Positions 25,404 to 37,100 of a stretch of DNA of 64,000 bases are shown piece by piece. The notes beneath the pieces are model-generated. The model searched no databases and was not told the DNA's origin. It saw only the letters and a program-made list of their open reading frames with translations. Each line of letters opens with the position of its first letter. Position 1 is the stretch's first letter. The stretch comes from Firmicutes bacterium HGW-Firmicutes-7 (GTDB taxonomy: Bacteria > Bacillota > Clostridia > Lachnospirales > Vallitaleaceae), in the NCBI GenBank assembly GCA_002841375.1, contig PGZO01000006.1, positions 124,001 to 188,000 of the forward strand, given 5' to 3'. Position numbers and translations under genes: made by a program.

Positions 25404-28400
25404 TTAATTGTTTAATGATCTTTCGCTTATATCTAAACCGATATCTTTTGCCAAACGTTCCAAAACGCCTTTAGGTGGATGAAATTCTAAATCTTCTAAC
25501 GCTTGCGTCCTCGTTATTTCACCTTTTCTAACAAGACTAGCATATTCCTCATGATACATTGTATATTGCATTCTCTTTAAGTCCATATAAGTATTTAGCC
25601 ATACCATATCACAGTTGGTCGTTCGTCCCGGATAAGATGTCTTCATTTGACGCCAATCGAACATTTCCTCGCACCTTTTTCTTAAAACTACCTTATCTGT
25701 TTTATTAAATTTAAATATGTAAAAAGGTATTACAAGTATTTTATCTCTATTGACATTAGCCATAAGATCTTCTTTCGTTAAGTACACTTTTTGTTTGCTC
25801 ATAGGTTTTTGACGTTCCATGAATTCATTGAAAAATTCTTCATTTTCTTGGAATTCTTCGATCATATCCTCCCAAAATTCCAAAGCCGTTTCTTTATGTG
25901 CCATCATCATAGCTTGTCCTTTTGAATATCCATTAATAATTAAACCAATGTTATATTTGTCTGCAATTTCTACTGCATTTGCATATAATATGCCACCGCA
26001 TACAAAGCAACTACTTAATCCTTTAACCTTTGATTGATTCGTATATTTCCATAGTTTTTTCATGAAAGGCGAATCGTGTTGTTTAATAATTAAATCAACG
26101 TCTAAAGCTTTACAGAGTTTTTTAACATTATTTGTAGCTGTTTCATCTTCGTACCCATGATCATTGTGAAACCCTAATACTTTAAGTTTATATCTCGTAA
26201 CAATTTCAATTAAAGCCGCACTGCTATCAACACCACCACTTAGCGGAACTAAAACGTCATATTTATTTCCTAATTTTTTATATTTTTCTAAGCTTCTGAG
26301 CAGCTCATCTTCGTCTGCAAAGTCTTTTGAATCATCAATAATTATAGAATCTGACTCTTTGCAGTAATTGCATAACCCCTCATCACTAATATCAATTTTA
26401 GGAAAGGAGCTTGGTAAAATACATTTTTTACAAGTAGTAATATCTTTATTTGTTTTTTCCCATAAGTTATTAATATTACTAGTAATCTTTTCCTGTATGG
26501 TTTTTACGAATGCTTGAATCGTATCTTGTTTAAATACGTTTTTACTATAAGTCAACATGATGTGAAGTTGATCTTTAACTATGACAATATTAAAGTGAAT
26601 CAAATAAGGGAGGCGATTTAATTTTCCAGATGATAGGTTAAGGTTATCAACCTCAAATACTCTACCGCCGGTTTGATGTTCTAGGTCACCTAAATAGTTA
26701 TAACCGATTTGGGGAATTGGGCTGTTTACAATACTTTCTTCCTGTTTAATATATTTTAGAATCCCATAATTAAAACCATTTCCACGAACTTTCATTATCT
26801 GATTTTTTATTTCACTGATTTTACTTAAAGAATCATCATTCTTTTCATCTATTGTAATTTTTATTGGATACATTGAAGTAAACCAACCTACTGTCCTCGT
26901 CAAGTCAATAGAAGGGTCAATTTCTTCACGCCCATGTCCTTCAAAATCAATGAGTAATTTATTATGACCTGTCCACTTAGCCAACGCTTCTACGATACAG
27001 GTTAAAAGAAATTCATGCCCACCAACCGCATATTCTAAAGGAATGCCCTTTAATATTTTTTCAGACTCCCTCATATTTAATGATAAAACATAATCTACTC
27101 TGGACTCAGTATTTGATAAAATAGCATCCGAATAGTCTACAGGTATAGAAGGTATTTCCTTCATAGAATTTAAACACCAATAATTGATATCTTCTTTAAA
27201 GTCATGTGTTTTAGCGTAGTTTTTCAAAGCATTGGTCCATGCGCCAAAGGTTGTCGTTCTATTTGGCAAATGTAATTCCTCTCCTGCATCTAACAGTTCA
27301 TAGCATGAATTAATATCTTCAATAATAATACCAAAAGATACAAAATCAGTAATAAGATGATGCATATGAATTGCAAGGGTTCCGTTATGATCACCATGGA
27401 TAAAATAGTTTGCTTTCATTAACGGCGCTATAGATATATCAAATTCCCCTTGGGATTTCGATATAATATTTTGTACTTTTTCATCATGTAGCGTTGTATC
27501 CAACCCGGTTAAATCATGAACAGTTAACATCTGGTATTCTTTTTTTTCTTCAATCACTTGAATCCATTTTGAAGCCTTTTTTGTATAATAGGCCCTTAAT
27601 AGGTCATGATGATTGATAATAGCCTTAAATACCTTTTCTAAATAATTAATATTAATTTTCTTTGTCGTTTTAAGCAAAACAATTTGGTTAAAGTGGTTCA
27701 AATCATTAAATTCTTCAAAAAACCAACTTTGTGCTGGTGTTAACCCAATTTCTCCGATGTAATCCTTTTCTTCTGTATACTCATTTTCTTCTGTATACTG
27801 ACTTTCTACTATGTTTTTGTTCTCTTTTAAATTATCTTTGTCTTTTAGGTTCACTTTTTCTTCTATGTAGTCTTTTTCTTTTATAGTATCTTGACGATTA
27901 TTTGATATTTGAATATGCTTCACCAGTTCTGCAACTGTGGGATATTGCAGTAAATCACTAGTTTTACATCCTCGACCAGCTTTTTCTACCTGTCCCGTTT
28001 GTCCTGCTGGATCAGCTTTTTCTACCTGTCCCGTTTGTCCTGTTTTTCTTAATTTTTGTATAACCTGTATGGCTAATAAGGAATTTCCTCCTAAATTGAA
28101 GAAGTTGTCATGAATGCCAATCTCCTTCTTGGTTTTTAATACTTCTGTCCATATTTGGCATAAGGTTTCTTCTAGTTGATTTCTTGGTGGTTGATAGAGC
28201 TCTTTATCTTCTTCGATTATGAAAGGTTTGTTTTGCAGAAGCTTTCTATCAATTTTTCCATTTTGATTAATTGGCATTTCTCTCAATTGAATAAATCTTG
28301 ATGGAATCATATAACATGGCATTTTTTCTAATAGCGATTTCCTTATTTCATCTGCCAATAGATTACGCTTAGATACATAATAGCAACAAAGCACTTTTTC

Positions 28401-31142
28401 TTTATTTAGGTCTTCTTTAACAACGACAACAGCGTCAATAATTTCGTCAATTTTCGTTACATACTCTTCTACTTCTCCACATTCTATTCGATAACCATTT
28501 ATTTTAACTTGTTGATCAATTCTACCTACAAATTCAATAATGCCGTCACTTCTTTTTCGAACAAGATCTCCTGTTTTATATATTGTCTCTCCTTTCATAT
28601 AGGGATTTTCAACAAACTTTTCAGCTGTTAAGCTATCTCTATTTAAATACCCTCTACATACACCCTCACCACCTATGTACAACTCCCCAATAACGTTGTT
28701 AGGTACTAGCCGTTTGTTTTGGTCAAAAATATAAAGTTTTACGTTATCTGATGGGACACCTATTGGTACGGCTTTCTCTTTATCCTTTTCTTTATCATAG
28801 GCATATATCATACATCCCACAACCGTTTCAGTCGGGCCATATTCATTATATTGAATAACCTTATCACTAAATTTGTTGGCTATTTCTTCTGCTACTTTTC
28901 TTTCAAACTCTTCCCCTCCAACTATAAAGGATTTAAGCCTTTTTACAGAGATATCTTCATTTATCAACGCTTTAAGATGGGAAGGCGTAAGCTTTATAAT
29001 ATCAACTTTGTCTTCTTTGAGTATTCTATCCAAGCAAAACTCATCCTCATCATACACTTCAATACTATTCCCTGATAGTAAGGGCACAAAGATGGAGGTT
29101 ACTGTTAAATCAAAAGAAATTGATGAATAAAGTGGAAAAGTTAATGCTGTTTTGTTCTCGCTACCATATTGCTTCATTGCCCACCATATATAATTAACGA
29201 CTCCTTTGTGTTCTATCATAGCTCCCTTAGGTTTTCCCGTAGAGCCAGAAGTATAAATAACATATGCTAGATCATTAGAATAATTGATTAAATCAAGGTT
29301 TTCATCATTATGCTCATAATTAATAGGCTCATCAAGATATATTTTTATTCCGTTAAAATAATCAACTGATTTAATTTCCTTTTGCGTAAGCAAAATATCT
29401 GCTTCACTATCTTCAAGTATTAATTTCAATCTTTCATCAGGGTACTTAGGATCTATTGGCAAATATGCTCCGCCAGCTTTTAACACCGCAAGCATTCCAA
29501 TGATGCATTCAATAGAACGATTTGCCATAATGCCAACGATACAATCTTTTCCAACACCATCAATTCTTAATCGCCTAGCGAGTTGGTTCGCCTTCTTATT
29601 CAGCTCACTATAGGAAATACTTTTGTCTCTACAACGAATCGCAATTTCACCAGGTACTTGTATAACCCTTTCTTCAAACAATTCATGAATACATTTGGAA
29701 TAAGGATACGCTACTTTTGTTTGATTATATGAAATGAGGTGCTCATTCTTTTCTTCCTCTGATAACAATGGAAGATCACAAATAGGCATATTGATATTTT
29801 CAATAATTCCTTTCAATAGTATATTAAAATGTTTTGACATTCTCTCAATTGTCTCTGTCTGAAAAAGATCTGTATTATAGTTAAACTTTCCCTGCAAACT
29901 GTTACCAGTATCTACTAAAGTAAGAATCATATCAAACTGCCCTTCTTGTTGTGGAAGATTATAAGACTCTACTAAAACCCCCTTTGATAAGTTCTTCTGG
30001 GTACTATTGAAATTCAAATATTCAAATGTAACCTGAAATATAGGTGACCGACTTGGATCACGTTTTAATTTCAAACGATCAACCAATGCTACAAAGGGAT
30101 AGTCCTGGTGCTTTAAAGCTTCGGTTATTGTTGCTCTAACCTCTTGTAATAATTCTTTAAATGAATGCATCTCTTTAAAATCAATTCTTATAGCTAACAT
30201 ATTAACGAGATACCCAATAATCTTATCAAAATGTGGTTGTGTTCTTCCGTTTACAGGTATGCCCACAACAATATCCTCTTGCCCCGTATAACGATGAAGA
30301 AATAATTGGAGCGCTGCTTCCAATAATACAAACAGCGTTACGCCTTCTTCTGCAGCACACGTTTTCAATGCTTTTGTCATTTCTTTATTTATTGTAAATG
30401 AACAAGATGAACCATTATAGGTTTGAACAGGTGGTCTTGGTTTATCAATAGGCAATTGTAATGTAGACAACTCACCCGATAACTTATCTTTCCAATACGT
30501 CCAATGCGTTTCATCCAAAGCACTTCCAGCAATCTTTTTTTGATTGTTAATAAATTCAATATATTGCATTTCTCCAAGTGGTGTTAAAGCGTTGTTTCCA
30601 GTTATTTCAGCTTCATATAGTTCCCAAAGCTCTTTATTTATTACTAAAAAAGATTCAAAGTCAGAGATAATATGATGCGCGGATATTAAAAGGACATAAT
30701 TATTTTCATCTTTGCAAAAGAGCTTCACTCTAAATAGAGGCCCTTTTTCTAAATCAAATAGTTGTCTATGGGCTTTCAACACTGTCTCATATAATTGTTC
30801 TTCATCAAGAGATTTAACATCTACTTCTTCAAAACACACTTGTTGATAGCCATGTACTGTCTGTACCGGCTCACCTTCTCTATCATAAAAAGTAGTTCGC
30901 AGTGCGTGATGTCTGTTCACCAATTTTTGAAAGGATCTCCTTAGTGCCTTTACATCGATCTTCGACTTAATTTTAAACGGAAATGCTAGGTTATAGGCTA
31001 TACTTTCTGGCGCTTCTTTAAATAAGAACCATAACGCTTGCAGACCGTATGAAAGCGCATATTCAAACGTTGACTCAGCTGCTTTTTGTAATAATAATTT
31101 TTTTAAAATTTCACGATTATCATTTGTTATGTTCGTTTCCAT
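25404..31142 (-). CDS. NRPS C-A(Asn)-PCP-E with C-terminal PP-loop domain
   Basis: 1912 residues. C domain 25-470 (HHIISD near 157), of the type that follows PKS modules (SYGLQALWFL, APESIAYNLAF). A domain 480-1000: YTSGSTGKPKG, NEYGPTE, YKTGDL and NGKIDRK; the pocket reads D-L-T-K-I-G-E-V-G plus Lys, close to the published Asn code. PCP 1000-1075 with Ser1021 in LGGNSL, carrying a repeat insert (1034-1056). A charged linker (1080-1120) leads to an epimerisation domain 1120-1530 (HHLITDFVSF, EGHGREE, RTVGWFTSMYP, YNYLGD). Residues 1560-1912 form a PP-loop ATP-pyrophosphatase: CKKC and CNYC, SGGVDSS near 1637, then CFVCGG. No thioesterase or reductase. It starts 2 bases after PKS 2 ends. Confidence 0.92.
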   Translation of the reverse strand: METNITNDNREILKKLLLQKAAESTFEYALSYGLQALWFLFKEAPESIAYNLAFPFKIKSKIDVKALRRSFQKLVNRHHALRTTFYDREGEPVQTVHGYQQVCFEEVDVKSLDEEQLYETVLKAHRQLFDLEKGPLFRVKLFCKDENNYVLLISAHHIISDFESFLVINKELWELYEAEITGNNALTPLGEMQYIEFINNQKKIAGSALDETHWTYWKDKLSGELSTLQLPIDKPRPPVQTYNGSSCSFTINKEMTKALKTCAAEEGVTLFVLLEAALQLFLHRYTGQEDIVVGIPVNGRTQPHFDKIIGYLVNMLAIRIDFKEMHSFKELLQEVRATITEALKHQDYPFVALVDRLKLKRDPSRSPIFQVTFEYLNFNSTQKNLSKGVLVESYNLPQQEGQFDMILTLVDTGNSLQGKFNYNTDLFQTETIERMSKHFNILLKGIIENINMPICDLPLLSEEEKNEHLISYNQTKVAYPYSKCIHELFEERVIQVPGEIAIRCRDKSISYSELNKKANQLARRLRIDGVGKDCIVGIMANRSIECIIGMLAVLKAGGAYLPIDPKYPDERLKLILEDSEADILLTQKEIKSVDYFNGIKIYLDEPINYEHNDENLDLINYSNDLAYVIYTSGSTGKPKGAMIEHKGVVNYIWWAMKQYGSENKTALTFPLYSSISFDLTVTSIFVPLLSGNSIEVYDEDEFCLDRILKEDKVDIIKLTPSHLKALINEDISVKRLKSFIVGGEEFERKVAEEIANKFSDKVIQYNEYGPTETVVGCMIYAYDKEKDKEKAVPIGVPSDNVKLYIFDQNKRLVPNNVIGELYIGGEGVCRGYLNRDSLTAEKFVENPYMKGETIYKTGDLVRKRSDGIIEFVGRIDQQVKINGYRIECGEVEEYVTKIDEIIDAVVVVKEDLNKEKVLCCYYVSKRNLLADEIRKSLLEKMPCYMIPSRFIQLREMPINQNGKIDRKLLQNKPFIIEEDKELYQPPRNQLEETLCQIWTEVLKTKKEIGIHDNFFNLGGNSLLAIQVIQKLRKTGQTGQVEKADPAGQTGQVEKAGRGCKTSDLLQYPTVAELVKHIQISNNRQDTIKEKDYIEEKVNLKDKDNLKENKNIVESQYTEENEYTEEKDYIGEIGLTPAQSWFFEEFNDLNHFNQIVLLKTTKKININYLEKVFKAIINHHDLLRAYYTKKASKWIQVIEEKKEYQMLTVHDLTGLDTTLHDEKVQNIISKSQGEFDISIAPLMKANYFIHGDHNGTLAIHMHHLITDFVSFGIIIEDINSCYELLDAGEELHLPNRTTTFGAWTNALKNYAKTHDFKEDINYWCLNSMKEIPSIPVDYSDAILSNTESRVDYVLSLNMRESEKILKGIPLEYAVGGHEFLLTCIVEALAKWTGHNKLLIDFEGHGREEIDPSIDLTRTVGWFTSMYPIKITIDEKNDDSLSKISEIKNQIMKVRGNGFNYGILKYIKQEESIVNSPIPQIGYNYLGDLEHQTGGRVFEVDNLNLSSGKLNRLPYLIHFNIVIVKDQLHIMLTYSKNVFKQDTIQAFVKTIQEKITSNINNLWEKTNKDITTCKKCILPSSFPKIDISDEGLCNYCKESDSIIIDDSKDFADEDELLRSLEKYKKLGNKYDVLVPLSGGVDSSAALIEIVTRYKLKVLGFHNDHGYEDETATNNVKKLCKALDVDLIIKQHDSPFMKKLWKYTNQSKVKGLSSCFVCGGILYANAVEIADKYNIGLIINGYSKGQAMMMAHKETALEFWEDMIEEFQENEEFFNEFMERQKPMSKQKVYLTKEDLMANVNRDKILVIPFYIFKFNKTDKVVLRKRCEEMFDWRQMKTSYPGRTTNCDMVWLNTYMDLKRMQYTMYHEEYASLVRKGEITRTQALEDLEFHPPKGVLERLAKDIGLDISERSLNN
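27977..28042 (-). repeat. 36-bp tandem repeat inside the PCP-coding region
   Basis: Two copies, identical over 30 bases (27977-28006 and 28013-28042) and offset by 36, encode a doubled GQTGQVEKA segment. They lie just after the phosphopantetheine serine, between PCP helices 2 and 3, and keep frame. A recent slippage-type duplication is likely. Confidence 0.85.
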
Positions 31143-31144
31143 CT

Positions 31145-34100
31145 TTATACACCTTCCTTTATCTGATCTAATAACCTGGTTACCTCTTCTTCTGATAAAT
31201 CCTCAATATCTAATAATAGTTCTGCTACAGTTTCAGGCTCAACCTTCTTGCGCTCCTCATTAACGATGTACGCTTTAGTTGATAGAATCTTTTCTTCTAA
31301 CCCAAATAATTCTATAAGCTGATCTTGGTATAATTCAAGGAAGTAGTTGGTCAATTCAGCAATTGTATGGTATTCAAAGAAAAGTGTTTTTGGTAATTGC
31401 CCAAATATTTTTTCTAGCTCATTGGTAAATTGCATAATCATGACTGAATCAATGCCGTATTTTTCTATTGGTACATCTACTTCGATTCGTTCTATTGGGA
31501 GTTTAATTTCCTCACACATCAACTCCATAAAATAAATTCGTGTTCTTTCTTCAAGAACTTCTTTAATAGATGAATAATGATCTACTTCCTTATCTTCCCT
31601 TATGCTGTTTCCTGTAGCTGCTGACTCTTTCATAGATGTTTCTTCAACTACATTGGATATTTCTAATCGTTTAGTTGCATCCATATCACTCAATGAAGTT
31701 ATTTCCGTTGTACTTTGATATATTTTTTCAATCGTGGTAGGTACCCAATATCTTTCCTTTGCAAATGGATAAAGTGGTAAAGAGATCTTTTGTAACAAGT
31801 TATTTTCATACATAACCCTCCAATCTAAGTTGATGCCACATACCCAAAGTTCAGCAAGTAGCTCAAATTCATTGTTTTGAAATAATTCATTGATGAATTC
31901 TTTACCTTTTTGAGCTTTTATTAATTTATCTAATGTTAACTGCCTAGACCTTTTGTTTCCGATATAGATTTTATCATTGCTGCCTTCTCCACTAAGGTAC
32001 TGTTTAAGTTGTTGTATCGCTTCTGGGATACTATAGGCAATTACTGCTACACGTTCATCCATCGCTTCTCTACTGACTTGTAACGTATAGGAAATATTGT
32101 CAATGCTTAGTGCCGTTGCCTTATTGTTAAGTGCACGTTCTAAGGTTTTTATTAGATTAAAAGCATACTCCCTTAATCTATCTGAATTACTTGCAGACAA
32201 TAATACAATATGGGGTTTTTGTTCCTCCATTATTTCTTTATATGCATTTTCTACATATTCTTCAATAATGATGTGGGCATTCGCTCCTCCTGCTCCAAAC
32301 GCACTAATACCTGCTCTTCTAGGCGCTTTTCTTCCTCCAATTTCAGGCTGTTTCCAATCTTCAAGTTTATTTTGAACATGAAAAGGTGTCACCATAAAAT
32401 TAATGTTTGGGTTCAATACTTGTGAATGAAGAGATGGCACAAGTTTTTTATGCTTCATTTGTAACAGTACTTTTGTAATTCCTGCTATCCCTGCTGCTGA
32501 TTCAAGATGTCCGATATTGGATTTTACTGAGCCAATGGAACAATATTGTTTATCACTTGAATACTTCCCAAGGGATTTTATTAAGCCCGATATCTCTACT
32601 GGATCTCCCAATGATGTTCCTGTACCATGTGCCTCAATATAGCTTATCGTTCTAGGATCAATTCCCGATCTTTTAATTGCCTTGTCAATTAACGTCCCTT
32701 GTGCATTAGGATTTGGAATTGTATATCCATTCGTTTTACCTCCATGGTTTAGACTACTCCCTTTTATAACCCCATAAACCTGATCTTTGTCTTCTAGCGC
32801 TTTATGTAACGGTTTTAAAATGATAGCACCTACTCCTTCCCCTGGCACATACCCGTCTCCACCTTCTCCAAAGCTTCTACACTTACCATCACTAGATACA
32901 AACTTCCCCTGACTTAAGCCAATATATTTATTAGGATGTATCGATAAGTTTACACCTCCTGCAATGACGATATCGCTGTCGCCACTGCGTATGCTTTCAC
33001 AGGCAAGATGCACTGCTGTAATAGATGAAGAACACATTGTATCCAACGCAATACTAGGTCCACTTAAATTCAAACAATAGGATACTCGATTTGCGATAGA
33101 TGCATAAGATGAACTTAATGCCATAACATTTCCTTTCATCGATTCTTCTGCGCCATACATTTGATAATGACCATTCATTACGCCTACAAATACCCCTACG
33201 CAGCTTTGATTTAATGCGTCTTTTGTATAGCCCGCATCTTCAACCGCATGCCATGCTGTTTCTAAAAACAGCCTTTCCTGGGGATCCATAATCTCCGCTT
33301 CTTTTGGAGAAATATTAAAAAATAACGGATCAAATTTATCTATATCTTCGAGGAATCCTCCCCATTTGCTATAACATTTTCCCTTTTTCTTTTTGTCAGG
33401 GTCGTAGTATTTACTATGATCCCATCTATCAGAAGGAATCTCCGTTATACAATCTTTTCCCGCTTGAATATTTTCCCAGAAAGCTTCAATATTTTTTGCC
33501 ATGGGATATCTGCCACTTAAGCCAATAATGGCAATATCCTTATTTATTGTTTCATTTCCCACTATTGCTGATGTATAAAAGCGTGGTCTATTGTTTATTC
33601 CTTCTTTCTGCCCAATATGAACTTCTTGGCTTTTGATTGGTGCTTTTTCTTTTATCATACCTGTTATTTCAATTAATTTTTCGTTATAGGTATTCATAAA
33701 ATAATTGGTTAATTCCTCAAGGTTTTGGTATTCAAATAACAAGGTTTTAGGTAGTTCTCCAAAGTACTTTTCAAATTCTTTATTTAAGCTTATGATCATT
33801 ACAGAATCGATTCCATATTTTTCAAAAGGTTCAGATGAAATAATTCTAGTTGCTGGCAACTTAATTTCTTTTGATAATAATTCCTTAAAGAAGGCTTCGG
33901 ATTTATGATATAGCTGTTCTCTTTGGTGAATAGATAAATCTGGTTTGCTTGTTTTTTCTATCTTATTCGTGTTCTTTTGTGCTTCAACCATACGGCTTAT
34001 CCTGGCTTCATCTCCAGAGAGAACAAGCATATTGACTACACCAAGCTTCAAGCCATCTTGAAGTGCTTTAATGCCACTTTCAAGACCTAAAGGTACTAAA

Positions 34101-37100
34101 CCCATTTGCTCCTCCATGTTTTTTTCTATCGCTTTATTAACCTTCATTCCACCATCTTTCCACAATGGCCAATTAATAGATAGTGTAATACCTGAACGCT
34201 TATTTATTGCTTTAAGCTTGTCTCTTTTCTTACAATAATGATCAATAAAGCCATTTCCAAAAGCATAATCTCCTTGCCCTACATTACCTAGCTTGCCCGC
34301 TACTGAGGAGTATACAATAAAGAAATCTAACTTTTCATTTTTAGTAGCATGATCTAAATATATCGTTCCATATACTTTAGGCGCTAATACTGCTTCCATT
34401 TCCTCTCTCGTTTTCTTAATTAGGAAGGAATCTCTTACTACTCCAGCACTATGTATAACCCCATTAATTGTTTTGAAATGTGTTTTTGCTGTTAATATAA
34501 GCTTTTCAACCTCTTCTCTTTTAGAAACATCCGCGCTAATATAAATTACCTCAGCGCCTAGTTCTCTAAGTTTCTCAAGTTCTTTTTCTTTTTCATCATT
34601 AAGCGCTGATCTTCCGCTCAGAATTAACCTTGCATTAAATTCTTTTGCAAGAAACCGAGCTGTAATAATTCCAAGTCCTCCTGTACCACCTGTTATGATG
34701 TATACGCCTTTATTTTGAATATTAATTGTGTTGTTGTTTTCATTTGTAACCTCAAGCTTTTCAAACTGTTTTACATATCTTACATTGTTCTTATATAGCA
34801 CTTCTATACCATCATAGATTTCCATTTCTTCAACTGCTCGACTTAAAAGATCAAAATCTGACGGTAATACAACCTCTACACACTTACATTTCATATTTGG
34901 ATTTTCAATCGTAATCGTTCTAAGTAGTCCACTTAATGCTGCATTTTGAGGTTGACTGTCTTGCTCATAAGATTCATAACAATAAACCAGCCTTATCGTC
35001 TTTCTTGGCTTTTGTTCGGCTAATGCTTGGCATAGATACATAACACAATAAGCACCTTTTTCCAATTGTTGTTGAATGTTTTCTCCATTATTAAAATCCT
35101 CAATATTCCACATATGAATAATGCTATCTGGTATACATTCATCTTCTTTTAATTTTGTCGCTAACTGTCTATAGTGCGCTTTGCTTTGTGGATTTATTTC
35201 ATATGTAGTGTCTGACAATTGTTTAAAGGCTTTGCCTGGCATCACGACAATTATTTTCCCTTCCAATGAATTTATGTTCTTATTGCTCTGTAAATCATTA
35301 GATAAAACTAACGTTGTACCTACCTTTTTACTATTGTTTGAAAAGTCTTTTGAAGCCATTTCCCAATGATCCGAAAAATAGATCGTATTGTTTCTATTTA
35401 TAGCAATCGGTGCGAATGCTCTAAGCATTAAATTGTTTATTTTTACGAGTATCACCCCTGCCATATCCAATATATAAATATCATATTTTCTAACGCCATG
35501 ATTTACAGGTGCATCAAGTAAAACCGCATGGACATAACACTCTTCGCTTAAAGTGTTCAACAGCACGATCTCTTCTATTGAAAAGGGTACGTAGGAAGCT
35601 TCTACATCCTCTGTTGATGTTTTTGTTATTCCAATCACAGCTTGAAGGGCTCCGTCAATGATCGAAGGGTGAAGTACATATTGATTGAAATCATTTTTTA
35701 ATTTTTCTGGCAACTTTAAGTGTACTAATGTTTCTGTAGCGCCTGTAAATATTTCTTGAATCGTTTTAAATCCATCTCCATATGCAAAACCCTTTTCCAT
35801 AAAAAGCTCATAGCAAGCCTCTCTGGATATATAATCACAACTTTTTTTAATCTCATCAATATTAATTATATCTAGCTTTGTTTTACAATTCTCCTTCATT
35901 GCAAATTCTAGCTCACCTTGAGAATGAAGCCTTCTACTATTGTCTTCTGCCTCTGTAGTAACTTCATACGCTACTAAATCTCCATGAGGATATAAATGAA
36001 TACTTACTATTTCAGGCTCGTCTTTTATAACTATTGGTTGCGTCCACATAATATTTTTAATCTTACATACTTTTTCTTCTCCTGCAATTTCTCCCGCTGC
36101 ATGTGCCATTTCTATATAGGCTGCCCCAGGTAACATTTTTTGATTAGAAATAATATGGTCTGTGAAATAGAATTCTTCTCCTGTAAAAGTCGTTGTATAC
36201 TTCTGCTCTCTGAGATTTGAAGTATTGGATTCTATTAAAGGATGTGGTCTTTTATTTCCGTTATTTCTCGCTTTTTTACGCTCTGGTATCCAATATCGTT
36301 CTTTTGCAAAAGGATAGGTTGGCAAAGATAACCGACTCAAGCCATGGCCTTCATATAGTTTTCTCCAATCAATCTCTACACCTGAAACCCAAAGCTGTGC
36401 TAATTTATCGAGCTCTTTATCCCTAATCATGGTTTTTATGAATTCTTCAGCCGCTCTTCCTTCAGTTAAAATAGTGTTCACCTTTTCACTAACTGCATTC
36501 CCAAAATACAGTCCATCAATATTCATCTTTCCTACTAAATATTGTGATAGCTTCACCGTCAAATCTTCTGTATTAGATACGATTAGTGCTATTCTCTCTG
36601 TCATTGCTTCACGACCAACTTGTAAGGTATAGGCCATTTCAGTTAAATCAACCGCTTCTGATTGTTCAAATATTACGATCTCTTTTTTATTTGTTAATAT
36701 AACCTCTACAATATCTTTAAGAGAAGTCTGCGCAACAAATTGCTCTCTCTTTATTTCAATATTATATTTTTCTTCTATGCTACTCGCGAGCTTAAGCAGA
36801 TGAATGGGCTCTAATCCATAGTCTTCAAATGCCTCAGTCAATTTAATCTCTTCTTTCTTTACACCAATAACTTGAGATAGAAACGTTATTAACACTTCTT
36901 CTATTTCAGTCTTTGAACTTCCTTCTTCTATCACAACGCTATTATGGTGTTTTTCAAAAGTAGTCAACAGCTCTTTGACATACGCTTTAAGTCTATCAAC
37001 ATTTTTAGCTGATAATAGTATTAATTGTGGCTTATCATTAACGCTTTCCTCTTTATATTGTGAATCGTCAGCTTCCTCTAAAATGATATGTGCATTTGAT

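Noticed and set aside
25404-26465. A thioesterase or terminal reductase domain at the NRPS end
   Set aside because: No GxSxG with downstream His and no NAD(P)-binding TGxxGxxG is present; the region has PP-loop and CxxC motifs instead.
26553-27785. A second condensation domain in the NRPS
   Set aside because: The domain has EGHGREE and RTVGWFTSMYP, which mark epimerisation domains, and no A domain follows it.
27977-28042. CRISPR-like repeat
   Set aside because: Only two copies, in frame inside a PCP-coding sequence, with a 6-base gap; it is a tandem duplication.
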